A stretch of DNA of 64,000 bases from Streptomyces sp. CB01201 (GCF_002803085.1 NZ_NNBJ01000014.1:62001-126000); one strand, 5' to 3'. Shown: positions 43,005 to 50,621, counted from the stretch's first letter. Notes: generated by a model from the letters alone, not told the origin. Translations and numbers: made by a program.

Positions 43005-43084
43005 GCGCTGCCGCGGTGAACGGTGAGCGGGGCAGGGGAAAACGGTTGAGCGCTGCCGCGGTGAACGGCTGAGCGGGGCAGGGG
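43002..43084. repeat. Tandem 45-bp duplication after the DUF2469 gene
   Basis: TGAGCGCTGCCGCGGTGAAC begins at 43002 and again at 43047; the matched stretches run about 37 bases, followed by GGGGCA repeats to about 43098. The first copy includes the DUF2469 stop codon. This looks like a recent local duplication. Confidence 0.8.
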
Positions 43085-43143
43085 CAGGGGCAGGGGGCCG
43101 AGCGGGGCCGGGGAGGGCGGACGAACCCCTTCGGGTGGCGGAG

Positions 43144-43170
43144 TTTTCCACAACCGGAGGGTTGTCCACC
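43144..43170 (+). other. Pair of DnaA-box-like elements
   Basis: TTTTCCACA (43144) and TTGTCCACC (43162) are in the same direction, 18 bases apart, in the spacer before yraN. A related pair with the same spacing lies at 49054-49080. Confidence 0.4.
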
Positions 43171-43225
43171 AAGATCCACTTCCCGGCGCCGGATGCGTGA
43201 GAGTCGGTGCCGGAGGTGGTGCCGG

Positions 43226-43603
43226 ATGAACGCTCGCGGAGCTCTCGGAAAATACGGCGAAGACCTGGCGGTACGGCTGCTCGAAGCGGCCGGAATGACG
43301 ATCCTGCAACGCAACTGGCGCTGCGGCAGGACCGGCGAGATCGACATCGTCGCCCACGACGACACGGCCCCCGGCGGCCCCGTGCTCGTCATCTGCGAGG
43401 TCAAGACCCGCAGGGCGGGCGCCTACGAACACCCCATGGCCGCCGTCACCCCCGCCAAGGCCGACCGCCTCAAACGCCTCGCCGGCCACTGGCTCGCCGA
43501 CCACGGAGGACCACCTCCCGGCGGCGTACGCGTCGACCTCGTCGGCGTCGTCCTGCCCCGCAAGGGCGCACCCCGCGCCGAGCACGTGCGGGGGGTGGCC
43601 TGA
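43226..43603 (+). CDS. yraN: YraN family (UPF0102) endonuclease-like protein
   Basis: The 125-residue protein has a restriction-endonuclease-like core: LGKYGEDLAVRLLEAAG, GEIDIVAHDD (near residue 37) and ICEVKTRR (near 56), giving the D...ExK nuclease pattern. Its role is not established; it travels with comM and dprA in many bacteria, suggesting a part in handling single-stranded DNA. GGAGG lies nine bases before ATG 43226. comM starts two bases after its stop, so yraN-comM-dprA is one operon. Confidence 0.9.
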   Translation: MNARGALGKYGEDLAVRLLEAAGMTILQRNWRCGRTGEIDIVAHDDTAPGGPVLVICEVKTRRAGAYEHPMAAVTPAKADRLKRLAGHWLADHGGPPPGGVRVDLVGVVLPRKGAPRAEHVRGVA

Positions 43604-43604
43604 C

Positions 43605-45221
43605 ATGGGATTCGCACGCACCTGCTCGGTCGCCCTCGTCGGTGTCGAAGGCGTCGTCGTCGAGGTCCAGGCCGACCTCGAACCCGGCGTCGCCGCCTTC
43701 ACCCTCGTCGGCCTTCCCGACAAGAGCCTCGCGGAGAGCCGCGACCGGGTACGGGCCGCCGTCGTCAACTCCGGCGACTCCTGGCCCCAGAAGAAACTCA
43801 CCGTCGGCCTCAGCCCCGCGTCCGTCCCCAAGAGCGGCGCCGGCTTCGACCTCGCCATCGCCTGCGCGATCCTCGGCGCGGCCGAACGCATCGACCCCCG
43901 CGAACTCACCGACCTCGTCATGATCGGCGAGCTCGGCCTCGACGGCCGCGTACGGCCCGTGCGGGGCATCCTGCCCGCCGTCCTCGCCGCGGCCGAGGCC
44001 GGCTACGAACAAGTCGTCGTCCCCGAACAGACCGCCGCCGAAGCGGCCCTCGTCCCCGGCATCTCCGTCCTGGGAGTGCGCAGCCTGCGCCAACTCGTCG
44101 CCGTCCTCACCGACGAGCCCGTCCCCGACGAAGAACCCGCCGAGAAGGGCCGCCCCGACGCGATGCTGGCCGGACTCGTCGTCCCCGGAGCCGGAGCGGG
44201 CACCGGCCTCGCCGCCGGCCCCCGCGACGCCGACCTCGACCTCATCGACGTCGCGGGCCAGCACGCCGCCCGCGCCGCCCTCGAAATCGCCGCTGCGGGA
44301 GGCCACCACCTGCTGCTCTCCGGCCCCCCGGGCGCCGGCAAAACCATGCTCGCCGAACGACTCCCCGGCATCCTGCCGCCCCTCACCCGCCAGGAATCCC
44401 TCGAAGTCACCGCCGTCCACTCGGTCGCCGGAATCCTCCCGCCCGGCGAACCTCTCGTCCGCCGCGCCCCCTACTGCGCCCCGCACCACTCCGCCACCAT
44501 GCAGGCCCTCGTCGGCGGCGGCAACGGCCTGCCGCGCCCCGGCGCGGTATCCGTCGCCCACCGAGGAGTGCTCTTCCTCGACGAAGCGCCAGAATTCGCC
44601 GGCAAAGCCCTCGACGCCCTCCGCCAGCCCCTCGAATCGGGCCATGTCGTCATCGCCCGCAGCGCCGGAGTCATCCGGCTCCCGGCCAGGTTCCAGATGA
44701 TCCTCGCCGCCAACCCCTGCCCCTGCGGCCGCCACACCCTGCACGGCGCGGGCTGCGAATGCCCCGCCTCCATGATCCGCCGCTACCAGGCCAGGCTCTC
44801 CGGCCCCCTCCTCGACCGCGTCGACCTCCGCGTCGAAGTCGAACCCGTACGCCGCGAAGACCTCCTCGGCGGAGGGGGCCGCGGCGAGCCCAGCGCCGTC
44901 GTCGCAGCCCGCGTCCTCGCCGCCCGCGAGCGCACCGCGGCCCGTCTGGAGGACACCCCTTGGAACAGCAACAGCGAAGTCCCCGGCCATGAACTGCGCA
45001 CCCGCTGGCTCACCGCCCCCGGCGCCCTCACCGGAGCCGAACGCGACATGGAGCGCGGCCTGCTCACGGCCCGCGGACTCGACCGGGTCCTGCGCGTCGC
45101 CTGGACCATCGCCGACCTGGCCGGCCACGACCGCCCCGACGCGGACCACGTCGCCCTCGCCCTGGAACTGCGCACCGGCATCTCCCGAGGCGCCCCCATG
45201 CCGGTGGGGGTGAGCCTGTGA
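43605..45221 (+). CDS. comM: YifB/ComM family AAA+ ATPase
   Basis: ComM in naturally transformable bacteria is a hexameric helicase that drives branch migration of incoming DNA. The 538-residue protein has the N-terminal Lon-like domain (about residues 20-170), the magnesium-chelatase AAA core with Walker A GPPGAGKTMLAERLPG near residue 242 and Walker B GVLFLDEAPEF near 321, a Cys pair region (NPCPCGRH...GCECP), and the C-terminal domain. All motifs are intact. It lies between yraN and dprA with tight overlaps, including a GTGA overlap with dprA. Streptomyces has no known natural transformation, so a recombination role is more likely. Confidence 0.93.
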   Translation: MGFARTCSVALVGVEGVVVEVQADLEPGVAAFTLVGLPDKSLAESRDRVRAAVVNSGDSWPQKKLTVGLSPASVPKSGAGFDLAIACAILGAAERIDPRELTDLVMIGELGLDGRVRPVRGILPAVLAAAEAGYEQVVVPEQTAAEAALVPGISVLGVRSLRQLVAVLTDEPVPDEEPAEKGRPDAMLAGLVVPGAGAGTGLAAGPRDADLDLIDVAGQHAARAALEIAAAGGHHLLLSGPPGAGKTMLAERLPGILPPLTRQESLEVTAVHSVAGILPPGEPLVRRAPYCAPHHSATMQALVGGGNGLPRPGAVSVAHRGVLFLDEAPEFAGKALDALRQPLESGHVVIARSAGVIRLPARFQMILAANPCPCGRHTLHGAGCECPASMIRRYQARLSGPLLDRVDLRVEVEPVRREDLLGGGGRGEPSAVVAARVLAARERTAARLEDTPWNSNSEVPGHELRTRWLTAPGALTGAERDMERGLLTARGLDRVLRVAWTIADLAGHDRPDADHVALALELRTGISRGAPMPVGVSL

Positions 45222-46705
45222 GCGCGTATGACGACGAGCACACGGGCCGAGAGGAGCCGTTGGCCGTCGGCAGGTCTGTCAGCACGTCTTCCGGCACGTC
45301 TTCCGGCCCCCCTCTCGGGCCGCCTTCCGACAGGCCTTCCGACAGGCTTTCCGACAGGCCTTCCGGCCGGGAGCACCCCGGACCCGTGCTCGGCCCCGTA
45401 TCCGTGCCCGGCCCCGTACCCGGCCTCGGCCCCGTACTCGGACTCGGCCCCGGACCCGGACTTGGGCCTGTACCCGTACCCGGACTTGGGCCCGGCCCCG
45501 CACCCGGCCCCCTACCTGGCTCGGGATCCGGATCCCGGGCCAACCGCACCGGGGCGGACGCCGAACGCCTGGCCAGGGCCGCCCTCACCCGCGTCATCGA
45601 ACCCGGCGACGAACGCGGCGGCCGCTGGCTGCGCACCTTCGGCGCCGTCGAGCTGCTGCGCCGCCTCACCTCACCCGAAGGGCCCGAGGACGATCCGCCC
45701 GGCGCCAGCGCGGCCCGGCTCGACGCCCACCGCCGCCGGGCCGCCCTGGCCGACCCCGAACGAGACCTGGCGACCGCCGCGACGGCCGGCGCGCGGTTCC
45801 TCGTCCCCGGCGACGAGGAATGGCCGAGCCAACTCGACGACCTCGCCGACGCCCGACCCGTCGGCCTGTGGGTGCGGGGCCACGCCGACCTGCGGATATG
45901 GGCACTGCGCTCCGTCGCCCTGGTCGGCGCCCGGGCCTGCACGCCCTATGGGGCGCACATGGGTGCCGTCCTCGGCTCAGGGCTCGCCGAAAAGGGGTGG
46001 GTCGTCGTGTCCGGGGCCGCTGCCGGTGTCGACGGAGCGGTGCACCGCGGGGCCCTGGCTGCCGGGGGAGCCACCATCGCCGTGCTCGCCTGCGGGGTCG
46101 ACGTCATCTACCCGCGCGGACACGCCGAGTTGATCGGACGCATCGCCGAACAGGGCCTCCTCGTGGGCGAATTACCACCCGGAGACCATCCGACACCCAG
46201 CAGATTCATCCTGCGCAACCGCGTCATCGCCGCCCTCACCCGCGGCACCGTGGTCGTCGAGGCCGAGTACCGCAGCGGCTCGCTCGTCACCGCCCGCGCC
46301 GCGCAGAAGCTCGGCCGCTTCACGATGGGCGTCCCCGGCCCCGCCACCAGCGGACTCTCGGCCGGCGTCCACGAACTTTTGCGCGGTGAGGCCACCCTGG
46401 TCACCGACGCGGCGGAAATCGTCGAACTCGTTGGAGACATGGGTGAACTCGCCCCCGCTCGCCGCGGCCCCGTCCTGCCCCGGGACCTCCTCGCCCCGGA
46501 CGCCGCACGTGTCCTGGAAGCGTTGCCCTCCCGCGGCACCGCGGCCGTCCGCGACCTCGCCCGCGAGGCCGGAACCAGTACGGACGAGGCGCTCGGCCGT
46601 CTCTACGAACTGCACTCGCTCGGCTTCGTCGAACGCGTCGGCGACAGCTGGAGGTTGACGCCGGGCACGCTCCAGGCCGCGGCCACCCGGCGAGGCGGTG
46701 CTTGA
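45218..46705 (+). CDS. dprA: DNA processing protein DprA with repeat-expanded N-terminus and a TTA codon
   Basis: DprA loads RecA on single-stranded DNA. The conserved part (about residues 110-495) has the Rossmann fold with RSVALVGARACTPYGAHM near 231 and VVSGAAAGVDGAVHRGALAA near 262, and a C-terminal winged helix. The first ~108 residues are unusual: Ser/Asp/Arg/Pro and then Gly/Pro/Leu repeats encoded by tandem 12-mers (CACGTCTTCCGG and CCTTCCGACAGG types) and a (GGCCCCGTACCC)-like array to about 45,510. Codon 319 (TTA, 46172-46174) is in frame in the conserved core, so translation may need the bldA tRNA. GTG 45218 overlaps the comM stop; no in-frame ATG falls in the repeats. Confidence 0.9.
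   Translation: MSAYDDEHTGREEPLAVGRSVSTSSGTSSGPPLGPPSDRPSDRLSDRPSGREHPGPVLGPVSVPGPVPGLGPVLGLGPGPGLGPVPVPGLGPGPAPGPLPGSGSGSRANRTGADAERLARAALTRVIEPGDERGGRWLRTFGAVELLRRLTSPEGPEDDPPGASAARLDAHRRRAALADPERDLATAATAGARFLVPGDEEWPSQLDDLADARPVGLWVRGHADLRIWALRSVALVGARACTPYGAHMGAVLGSGLAEKGWVVVSGAAAGVDGAVHRGALAAGGATIAVLACGVDVIYPRGHAELIGRIAEQGLLVGELPPGDHPTPSRFILRNRVIAALTRGTVVVEAEYRSGSLVTARAAQKLGRFTMGVPGPATSGLSAGVHELLRGEATLVTDAAEIVELVGDMGELAPARRGPVLPRDLLAPDAARVLEALPSRGTAAVRDLAREAGTSTDEALGRLYELHSLGFVERVGDSWRLTPGTLQAAATRRGGA
45283..45510 (+). repeat. In-gene tandem repeats in dprA
   Basis: Two CACGTCTTCCGG copies (45283-45306), three and a half copies of a CCTTCCGACAGG-type 12-mer (about 45323-45366), and a degenerate array of GGCCCCGTACCC/GGCCTCGG units (about 45383-45510). 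Unit lengths are multiples of three, so copy changes keep the frame. Confidence 0.85.
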
Positions 46706-46947
46706 CCAGGGGCATTCGGGTGACAAGGTGAGCAAGATACGTCCACCACGGGCCGCACGGCAGCGCCTTCGGGGCCGACGAGCGGCACCGCGACCCCCAC
46801 CTGCGCGTGCGCCGGTAACGGCCGGTGCGACCGGGCCCGCTCACCGGACCTCGCGCACCGCGACGGTCCAGTCACGCTACGCTCACGAGGATCCCCGACC
46901 GGAAACAGCCCCCGCTCACGTCACAGCAGAACGGCTCAAGGCAACGC

Positions 46948-47790
46948 ATGCCCCAGCACACCTCCGGGTCTGATCGCACGGCAGCGCCCCCGGCTGCCCG
47001 CGGCAGCGGCACCGTGCGGCCACCGGCCCCCTCGTCCGTCGACGAGTTGTGGCGGTCGTACAAGGCCACCGGCGACGAGCGGCTGCGCGAGCAGTTGATC
47101 CTGCACTACTCGCCCCTGGTCAAGTACGTCGCGGGACGCGTGAGCGTGGGTCTGCCGCCCAACGTCGAACAGGCCGACTTCGTCTCCTCCGGAGTCTTCG
47201 GGCTCATCGACGCGATCGAGAAGTTCGACATCGAGCGGGCCATCAAGTTCGAGACGTACGCCATCACCCGGATCCGCGGCGCGATGATCGACGAGCTCCG
47301 CGCCCTCGACTGGATCCCGCGCTCCGTACGCCAGAAGGCACGAGCCGTCGAGCGTGCGTACGCGACCCTCGAAGCACAGCTCAGGCGCACCCCGTCGGAG
47401 GCGGAAGTCGCCTCCGAGATGGGCATCGCCGTCGAGGAACTGCACGCCGTATTCAGCCAGTTGTCGCTCGCCAACGTCGTGGCCCTCGAAGAGCTGCTGC
47501 ACGTCGGAGGCGAGAGCGGCGACCGGCTCAGCCTCATGGACACGCTGGAGGACACCTCCGCCGACGACCCTGTCGAGGTCGCCGAGGACCGGGAACTGCG
47601 CCGGCTGCTCGCCCGCGCTATCAACACGCTGCCCGAGCGCGAGAAGACCGTGGTCACGCTCTACTACTACGAGGGCCTCACCCTCGCCGAGATCGGCAAT
47701 GTCCTCGGGGTCACCGAGAGCAGGGTCAGCCAGATCCACACCAAATCGGTGCTCCAGCTGAGGGCCAAACTGGCGGACGTCGGGCGCTGA
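46948..47790 (+). CDS. whiG: RNA polymerase sigma factor WhiG
   Basis: WhiG directs the first step of aerial-hypha-to-spore differentiation in Streptomyces and is restrained by an anti-sigma factor (RsiG) with c-di-GMP, encoded elsewhere. The 280-residue FliA-type sigma factor has region 2 (LREQLILHYSPLVKYVAGRV near residue 48 and ITRIRGAMIDELRALDWIPR near 107), region 3, and region 4 with the HTH GLTLAEIGNVLGVTESRVSQ near 246. ATG 46948 gives the conserved start PQHTSGSD. It stands alone with a 157-base 5' flank free of genes near the start. It is the key developmental gene in the window. Confidence 0.96.
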   Translation: MPQHTSGSDRTAAPPAARGSGTVRPPAPSSVDELWRSYKATGDERLREQLILHYSPLVKYVAGRVSVGLPPNVEQADFVSSGVFGLIDAIEKFDIERAIKFETYAITRIRGAMIDELRALDWIPRSVRQKARAVERAYATLEAQLRRTPSEAEVASEMGIAVEELHAVFSQLSLANVVALEELLHVGGESGDRLSLMDTLEDTSADDPVEVAEDRELRRLLARAINTLPEREKTVVTLYYYEGLTLAEIGNVLGVTESRVSQIHTKSVLQLRAKLADVGR

Positions 47791-47838
47791 GGGGTCCTTG
47801 GCGAATCGTCCCTGCCGATCACGTTCGGCGCCCGGCCG

Positions 47839-47844
47839 TAAAGT
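47839..47844 (+). promoter_or_regulatory. Putative -10 element for leaderless TetR gene
   Basis: TAAAGT ends exactly six bases before GTG 47851, the spacing expected if transcription starts at the start codon. GGAGCA between them could alternatively be a weak ribosome binding site. Confidence 0.4.
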
Positions 47845-47850
47845 GGAGCA

Positions 47851-48432
47851 GTGCCCAGGATCCGAGCGGCCTCCGTGGCCGAGCACCGCACCATGCAGCG
47901 CGACGCCCTGCTGGACGCCGCACGATCGCTGCTGTCCGAAGGCGGAACGGAAGCGCTGACCTTCCCCGCCCTGGCCGAGCGCACGGGCCTTGCCCGCTCC
48001 TCCGTGTACGAGTACTTCCGCTCGCGCGCCGCGGTCGTCGAGGAACTGTGCGCCGTCGACTTCCCGCTGTGGGCCGCCGAGATCGAAGGCGCGATGCAAC
48101 GGGCCGACACCCCCGAAGGCAAGGTCGAGGCGTACGTACGCCACCAGCTCGGCCTTGTCGGCGACCAGCGCCACCGGGCCGTGGTCGCCATCTCGGCCAG
48201 CGAACTCGACGCCGGGGCCCGCGAAAAGATCCGCGCCGCCCACGGCGGCCTCATCGCCATGATCGTCGAAGCCCTGGCCGACCTGGACCACGCCCAGCCC
48301 CGGCTGGCCGCGGTCCTCCTCCAGGGCATCGTCGATGCGGCGGTCCGCCGCATCGAAGCGGCGCCGACGGAATCCCCCGCCGCGATCGCGGACGCGGCAG
48401 TGGCCATGGCCCTGACGGGCGTCAGGGGCTGA
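47851..48432 (+). CDS. TetR/AcrR family regulator
   Basis: The 193-residue protein has an N-terminal TetR helix-turn-helix (RDALLDAARSLLSEGGTEAL, then FPALAERTGLARSSVYEYFR, about residues 17-60) and an all-helical ligand domain. The target and ligand are unknown. GTG 47851 may be leaderless. It follows whiG by 60 bases in the same direction but has its own promoter-like element. It is not divergent from an obvious target; the M23 peptidase gene lies convergent on its right. Confidence 0.88.
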   Translation: MPRIRAASVAEHRTMQRDALLDAARSLLSEGGTEALTFPALAERTGLARSSVYEYFRSRAAVVEELCAVDFPLWAAEIEGAMQRADTPEGKVEAYVRHQLGLVGDQRHRAVVAISASELDAGAREKIRAAHGGLIAMIVEALADLDHAQPRLAAVLLQGIVDAAVRRIEAAPTESPAAIADAAVAMALTGVRG

Positions 48433-48471
48433 GGCTGGGGGCCTCCCTCCCCCTACACCCCCCCACCCCCC

Positions 48472-49002
48472 TCACCCCGGCTCAACCACCCCCGCCACCG
48501 GCAGCAGCCGTGATCGTGCGGCCCGGTGTAGGAGCAGGAGCGGGTTCATATAGGTGTCGCCTCTTCTCAGCCCCCAGTGCAGGCAGCCCTGTGGGCAGTG
48601 CGAGGGGGCTTCGGTGGTGGTGGCGACCACCTCGCCCGCGGTTACTTCTTCGCCCTCCTTCACCTCGGGCCTTACTGGTTCGTAGGTCGTTCTCAGCGGT
48701 GTTCCCCCTGGTGGGGGTGCCTTGCCCGACAGGGTGATCGTGAGGACGCCCCGGCCTGCCACCTGGCCCGCGAAGGTGACGCGGCCGGGGGCGGCGGCAC
48801 GGACGGGGGTGCCCGGAGGCGCGGCGAGGTCGATGCCGCGGTGGCCGGGGCCGTAGGGCGTGGACGGTGGAGCCCAGGGGTGGACCACCGTGGGCGGGAC
48901 GACGGGCCAGGCCGCCGCGGTGGTCATGGCAGTCAGGGTCAGCAGAAGTGGCCGGTATTTGGGGAACCTGCGGAAGTACATGAAGGGCCTGCGGAAGTAC
49001 AT
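48472..49002 (-). CDS. M23 family peptidase (LytM-type), membrane-anchored or secreted
   Basis: The 176-residue protein has a short basic, repeated N-terminus (MYFRRPFMYFRR), a hydrophobic segment (LLLTLTAMTTAAAWPVV, about residues 22-38) acting as signal or anchor, and a LytM domain with HRGIDLAAPPGTPVRAAAPG near residue 55 and HWGLRRGDTYMNPLLLL near 142, including the zinc-ligand pattern HxxxD...HxG. Such enzymes cut peptidoglycan cross-bridges or activate amidases. Start is uncertain: ATG 49002 and ATG 48981 are both in a 21-bp direct repeat. It is divergent from the repeat array before rpsB. Confidence 0.82.
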   Translation of the reverse strand: MYFRRPFMYFRRFPKYRPLLLTLTAMTTAAAWPVVPPTVVHPWAPPSTPYGPGHRGIDLAAPPGTPVRAAAPGRVTFAGQVAGRGVLTITLSGKAPPPGGTPLRTTYEPVRPEVKEGEEVTAGEVVATTTEAPSHCPQGCLHWGLRRGDTYMNPLLLLHRAARSRLLPVAGVVEPG

Positions 49003-49053
49003 GGGGAACAGGGTCCCGGGCGGGAGCGATCGGAGTGGATCTTGCTCGGTAGC

Positions 49054-49080
49054 TGTGGAGAACTCCCCGGTTGTGGACAG
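49054..49080 (-). other. Pair of DnaA-box-like elements
   Basis: On the minus strand CTGTCCACA and TTCTCCACA are 18 bases apart, separated by ACCGGGGAG. The pair at 43144-43170 has the same spacing and nearly the same intervening bases. Confidence 0.4.
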
Positions 49081-49084
49081 CGCC

Positions 49085-49380
49085 GTCACCCGGCAGGGTC
49101 CGGATCCCGTGCAGCGCCGGGAGCCAGCACGGCTCCGGGTTCCGTGCAGCACCGCGACTCAGCCCGGTCCGGGTCCCGCTCACCGCTGCGGCTCAGCCCG
49201 GTTCGGGTTCCGTGCAGCGCCGTCGACCCAGCCCGGTCCGGGTCCCGCTCACCGCTGCGGCTCAGCCCAGTCCGGGTTCCGTGCAGCACCGCGACTCAGC
49301 CCGGTCCGGGCCCCGCTGACCGCCGCGACTCAGCCCGGTCCGGGTTCCGCTCACCGCCGTCACCCGGCACTGTGCGGGTC
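49085..49380. repeat. Tandem array of about eight 34-bp repeats upstream of rpsB
   Basis: Units begin CAGCCCGGTCCGGGTCCCG or a close variant and are 33-35 bases long, starting near 49125, 49160, 49194, 49229, 49263, 49297 and 49331, with degenerate ends. Two units (starting near 49160 and 49229) are identical over 34 bases and alternate with a second type, giving a 69-bp higher-order period. Most units contain the dyad CCCGG-T-CCGGG. The array ends about ten bases before a promoter-like TACACT. Confidence 0.9.
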
Positions 49381-49569
49381 CCGTACACTTCTTGTGGCGA
49401 TCCGGGTGACCGGATCGACTTCGCACGCCCCGCCGGCGGTCTCACCACCATCGCCGGCCGCGCCTCTCGGTCCTCAACCCACGCAGGGTCCAGGGCACGG
49501 CGCAACGGGGCGTCAGGCGCGGCAGCCGACCGGCGGCCGCGGTAACCGAGTACCTCAAGGAGTACGGCC

Positions 49570-50499
49570 ATGGCCGTCGTCACGATGCGGGAGCTGCTGG
49601 AGAGCGGCGTCCACTTCGGTCACCAGACCCGTCGTTGGAACCCGAAGATGAAGCGCTTCATCTTCACGGAGCGCAACGGCATCTACATCATCGACCTGCT
49701 CCAGTCGCTGTCGTACATCGACCGCGCCTACGAGTTCGTCAAGGAGACCGTCGCGCACGGCGGCTCCATCATGTTCGTCGGCACCAAGAAGCAGGCGCAG
49801 GAAGCGATCGCCGAGCAGGCGACGCGCGTGGGCATGCCCTACGTCAACCAGCGCTGGCTCGGCGGCATGCTGACCAACTTCTCCACCGTCTACAAGCGTC
49901 TGCAGCGCCTCAAGGAGCTTGAGCAGATCGACTTCGAGGACGTCGCGGCCTCGGGTCTCACCAAGAAGGAGCTCCTGGTCCTCTCGCGCGAGAAGGCCAA
50001 GCTGGAGAAGACCCTCGGTGGTATCCGCGAGATGTCGAAGGTTCCCAGCGCCGTCTGGATCGTCGACACCAAGAAGGAGCACATCGCCGTCGGTGAGGCG
50101 CGCAAGCTCCACATCCCGGTCGTCGCGATCCTCGACACGAACTGCGACCCCGACGAGGTCGACTACAAGATCCCGGGCAACGACGACGCGATCCGTTCCG
50201 TCACCCTGCTCACCCGCGTGATCGCCGACGCCGTCGCCGAGGGCCTCATCGCCCGTTCCGGTGCCGCCACGGGCGACTCGAAGCCGGGCGAGAAGGCCGC
50301 CGGCGAGCCGCTCGCCGAGTGGGAGCGCGACCTGCTCGAAGGCGAGAAGAAGGCCGACTCCGAGGAGTCCGCCGAGGCTGCGGCCCCCGCGGCCGAGGCT
50401 GCTCCGGCCGCCGAGGCCGAGAAGCCGGCCGAGGCCGCTGCCGAGGCTCCGGCCGCCGAGGCCACCGAGGCTCCGGCCGCGGACGCCGAGCAGGCCTGA
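49570..50499 (+). CDS. rpsB: 30S ribosomal protein S2
   Basis: S2 joins late in small-subunit assembly and recruits S1. The 309-residue protein starts AVVTMRELLESGVHFGHQTR and includes GGMLTNFSTVYKRLQRLKEL and PVVAILDTNCDPDEVDYKIP. Residues after about 235 form an Ala/Glu/Pro-rich tail typical of actinobacteria. AAGGAG (49557-49562) precedes ATG 49570. It is the first gene of the rpsB-tsf pair, and a long leader with tandem repeats upstream is the odd feature here; leader control of rpsB by S2 is known in other bacteria, but no matching structure is recognised. Confidence 0.97.
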   Translation: MAVVTMRELLESGVHFGHQTRRWNPKMKRFIFTERNGIYIIDLLQSLSYIDRAYEFVKETVAHGGSIMFVGTKKQAQEAIAEQATRVGMPYVNQRWLGGMLTNFSTVYKRLQRLKELEQIDFEDVAASGLTKKELLVLSREKAKLEKTLGGIREMSKVPSAVWIVDTKKEHIAVGEARKLHIPVVAILDTNCDPDEVDYKIPGNDDAIRSVTLLTRVIADAVAEGLIARSGAATGDSKPGEKAAGEPLAEWERDLLEGEKKADSEESAEAAAPAAEAAPAAEAEKPAEAAAEAPAAEATEAPAADAEQA

Positions 50500-50531
50500 C
50501 CCCTTAACCGGGACCCACAGGTTCGGTAGTT

Positions 50532-50560
50532 GACGGCGGGGGCCACAAGCCCCCGCCGTC
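50532..50560 (+). terminator. Hairpin between rpsB and tsf
   Basis: GACGGCGGGGG (50532-50542) and CCCCCGCCGTC (50550-50560) form a perfect 11-bp stem with loop CCACAAG. It may attenuate tsf relative to rpsB. Confidence 0.75.
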
Positions 50561-50621
50561 GACCCGTAGCCCCGCAGATCTTCGTAGATCTTTCTAGACT
50601 CCGAGAGAGAAACACAGACTC

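Larger units (their letters stand above)
49003..49569. other. Intergenic region before rpsB
   Basis: These 567 bases hold no supported gene. They contain a DnaA-box-like pair (49054-49080), the 34-bp tandem array (about 49085-49380), a TACACT element (49384-49389) that may be the rpsB -10, and then about 180 bases of rpsB leader up to AAGGAG (49557-49562). Confidence 0.7.

Noticed and set aside
49085..49380. A CRISPR array, because of 34-bp repeats.
   Set aside because: Units are directly adjacent with no spacers of unrelated sequence, and no cas genes are present; it is a plain tandem repeat.
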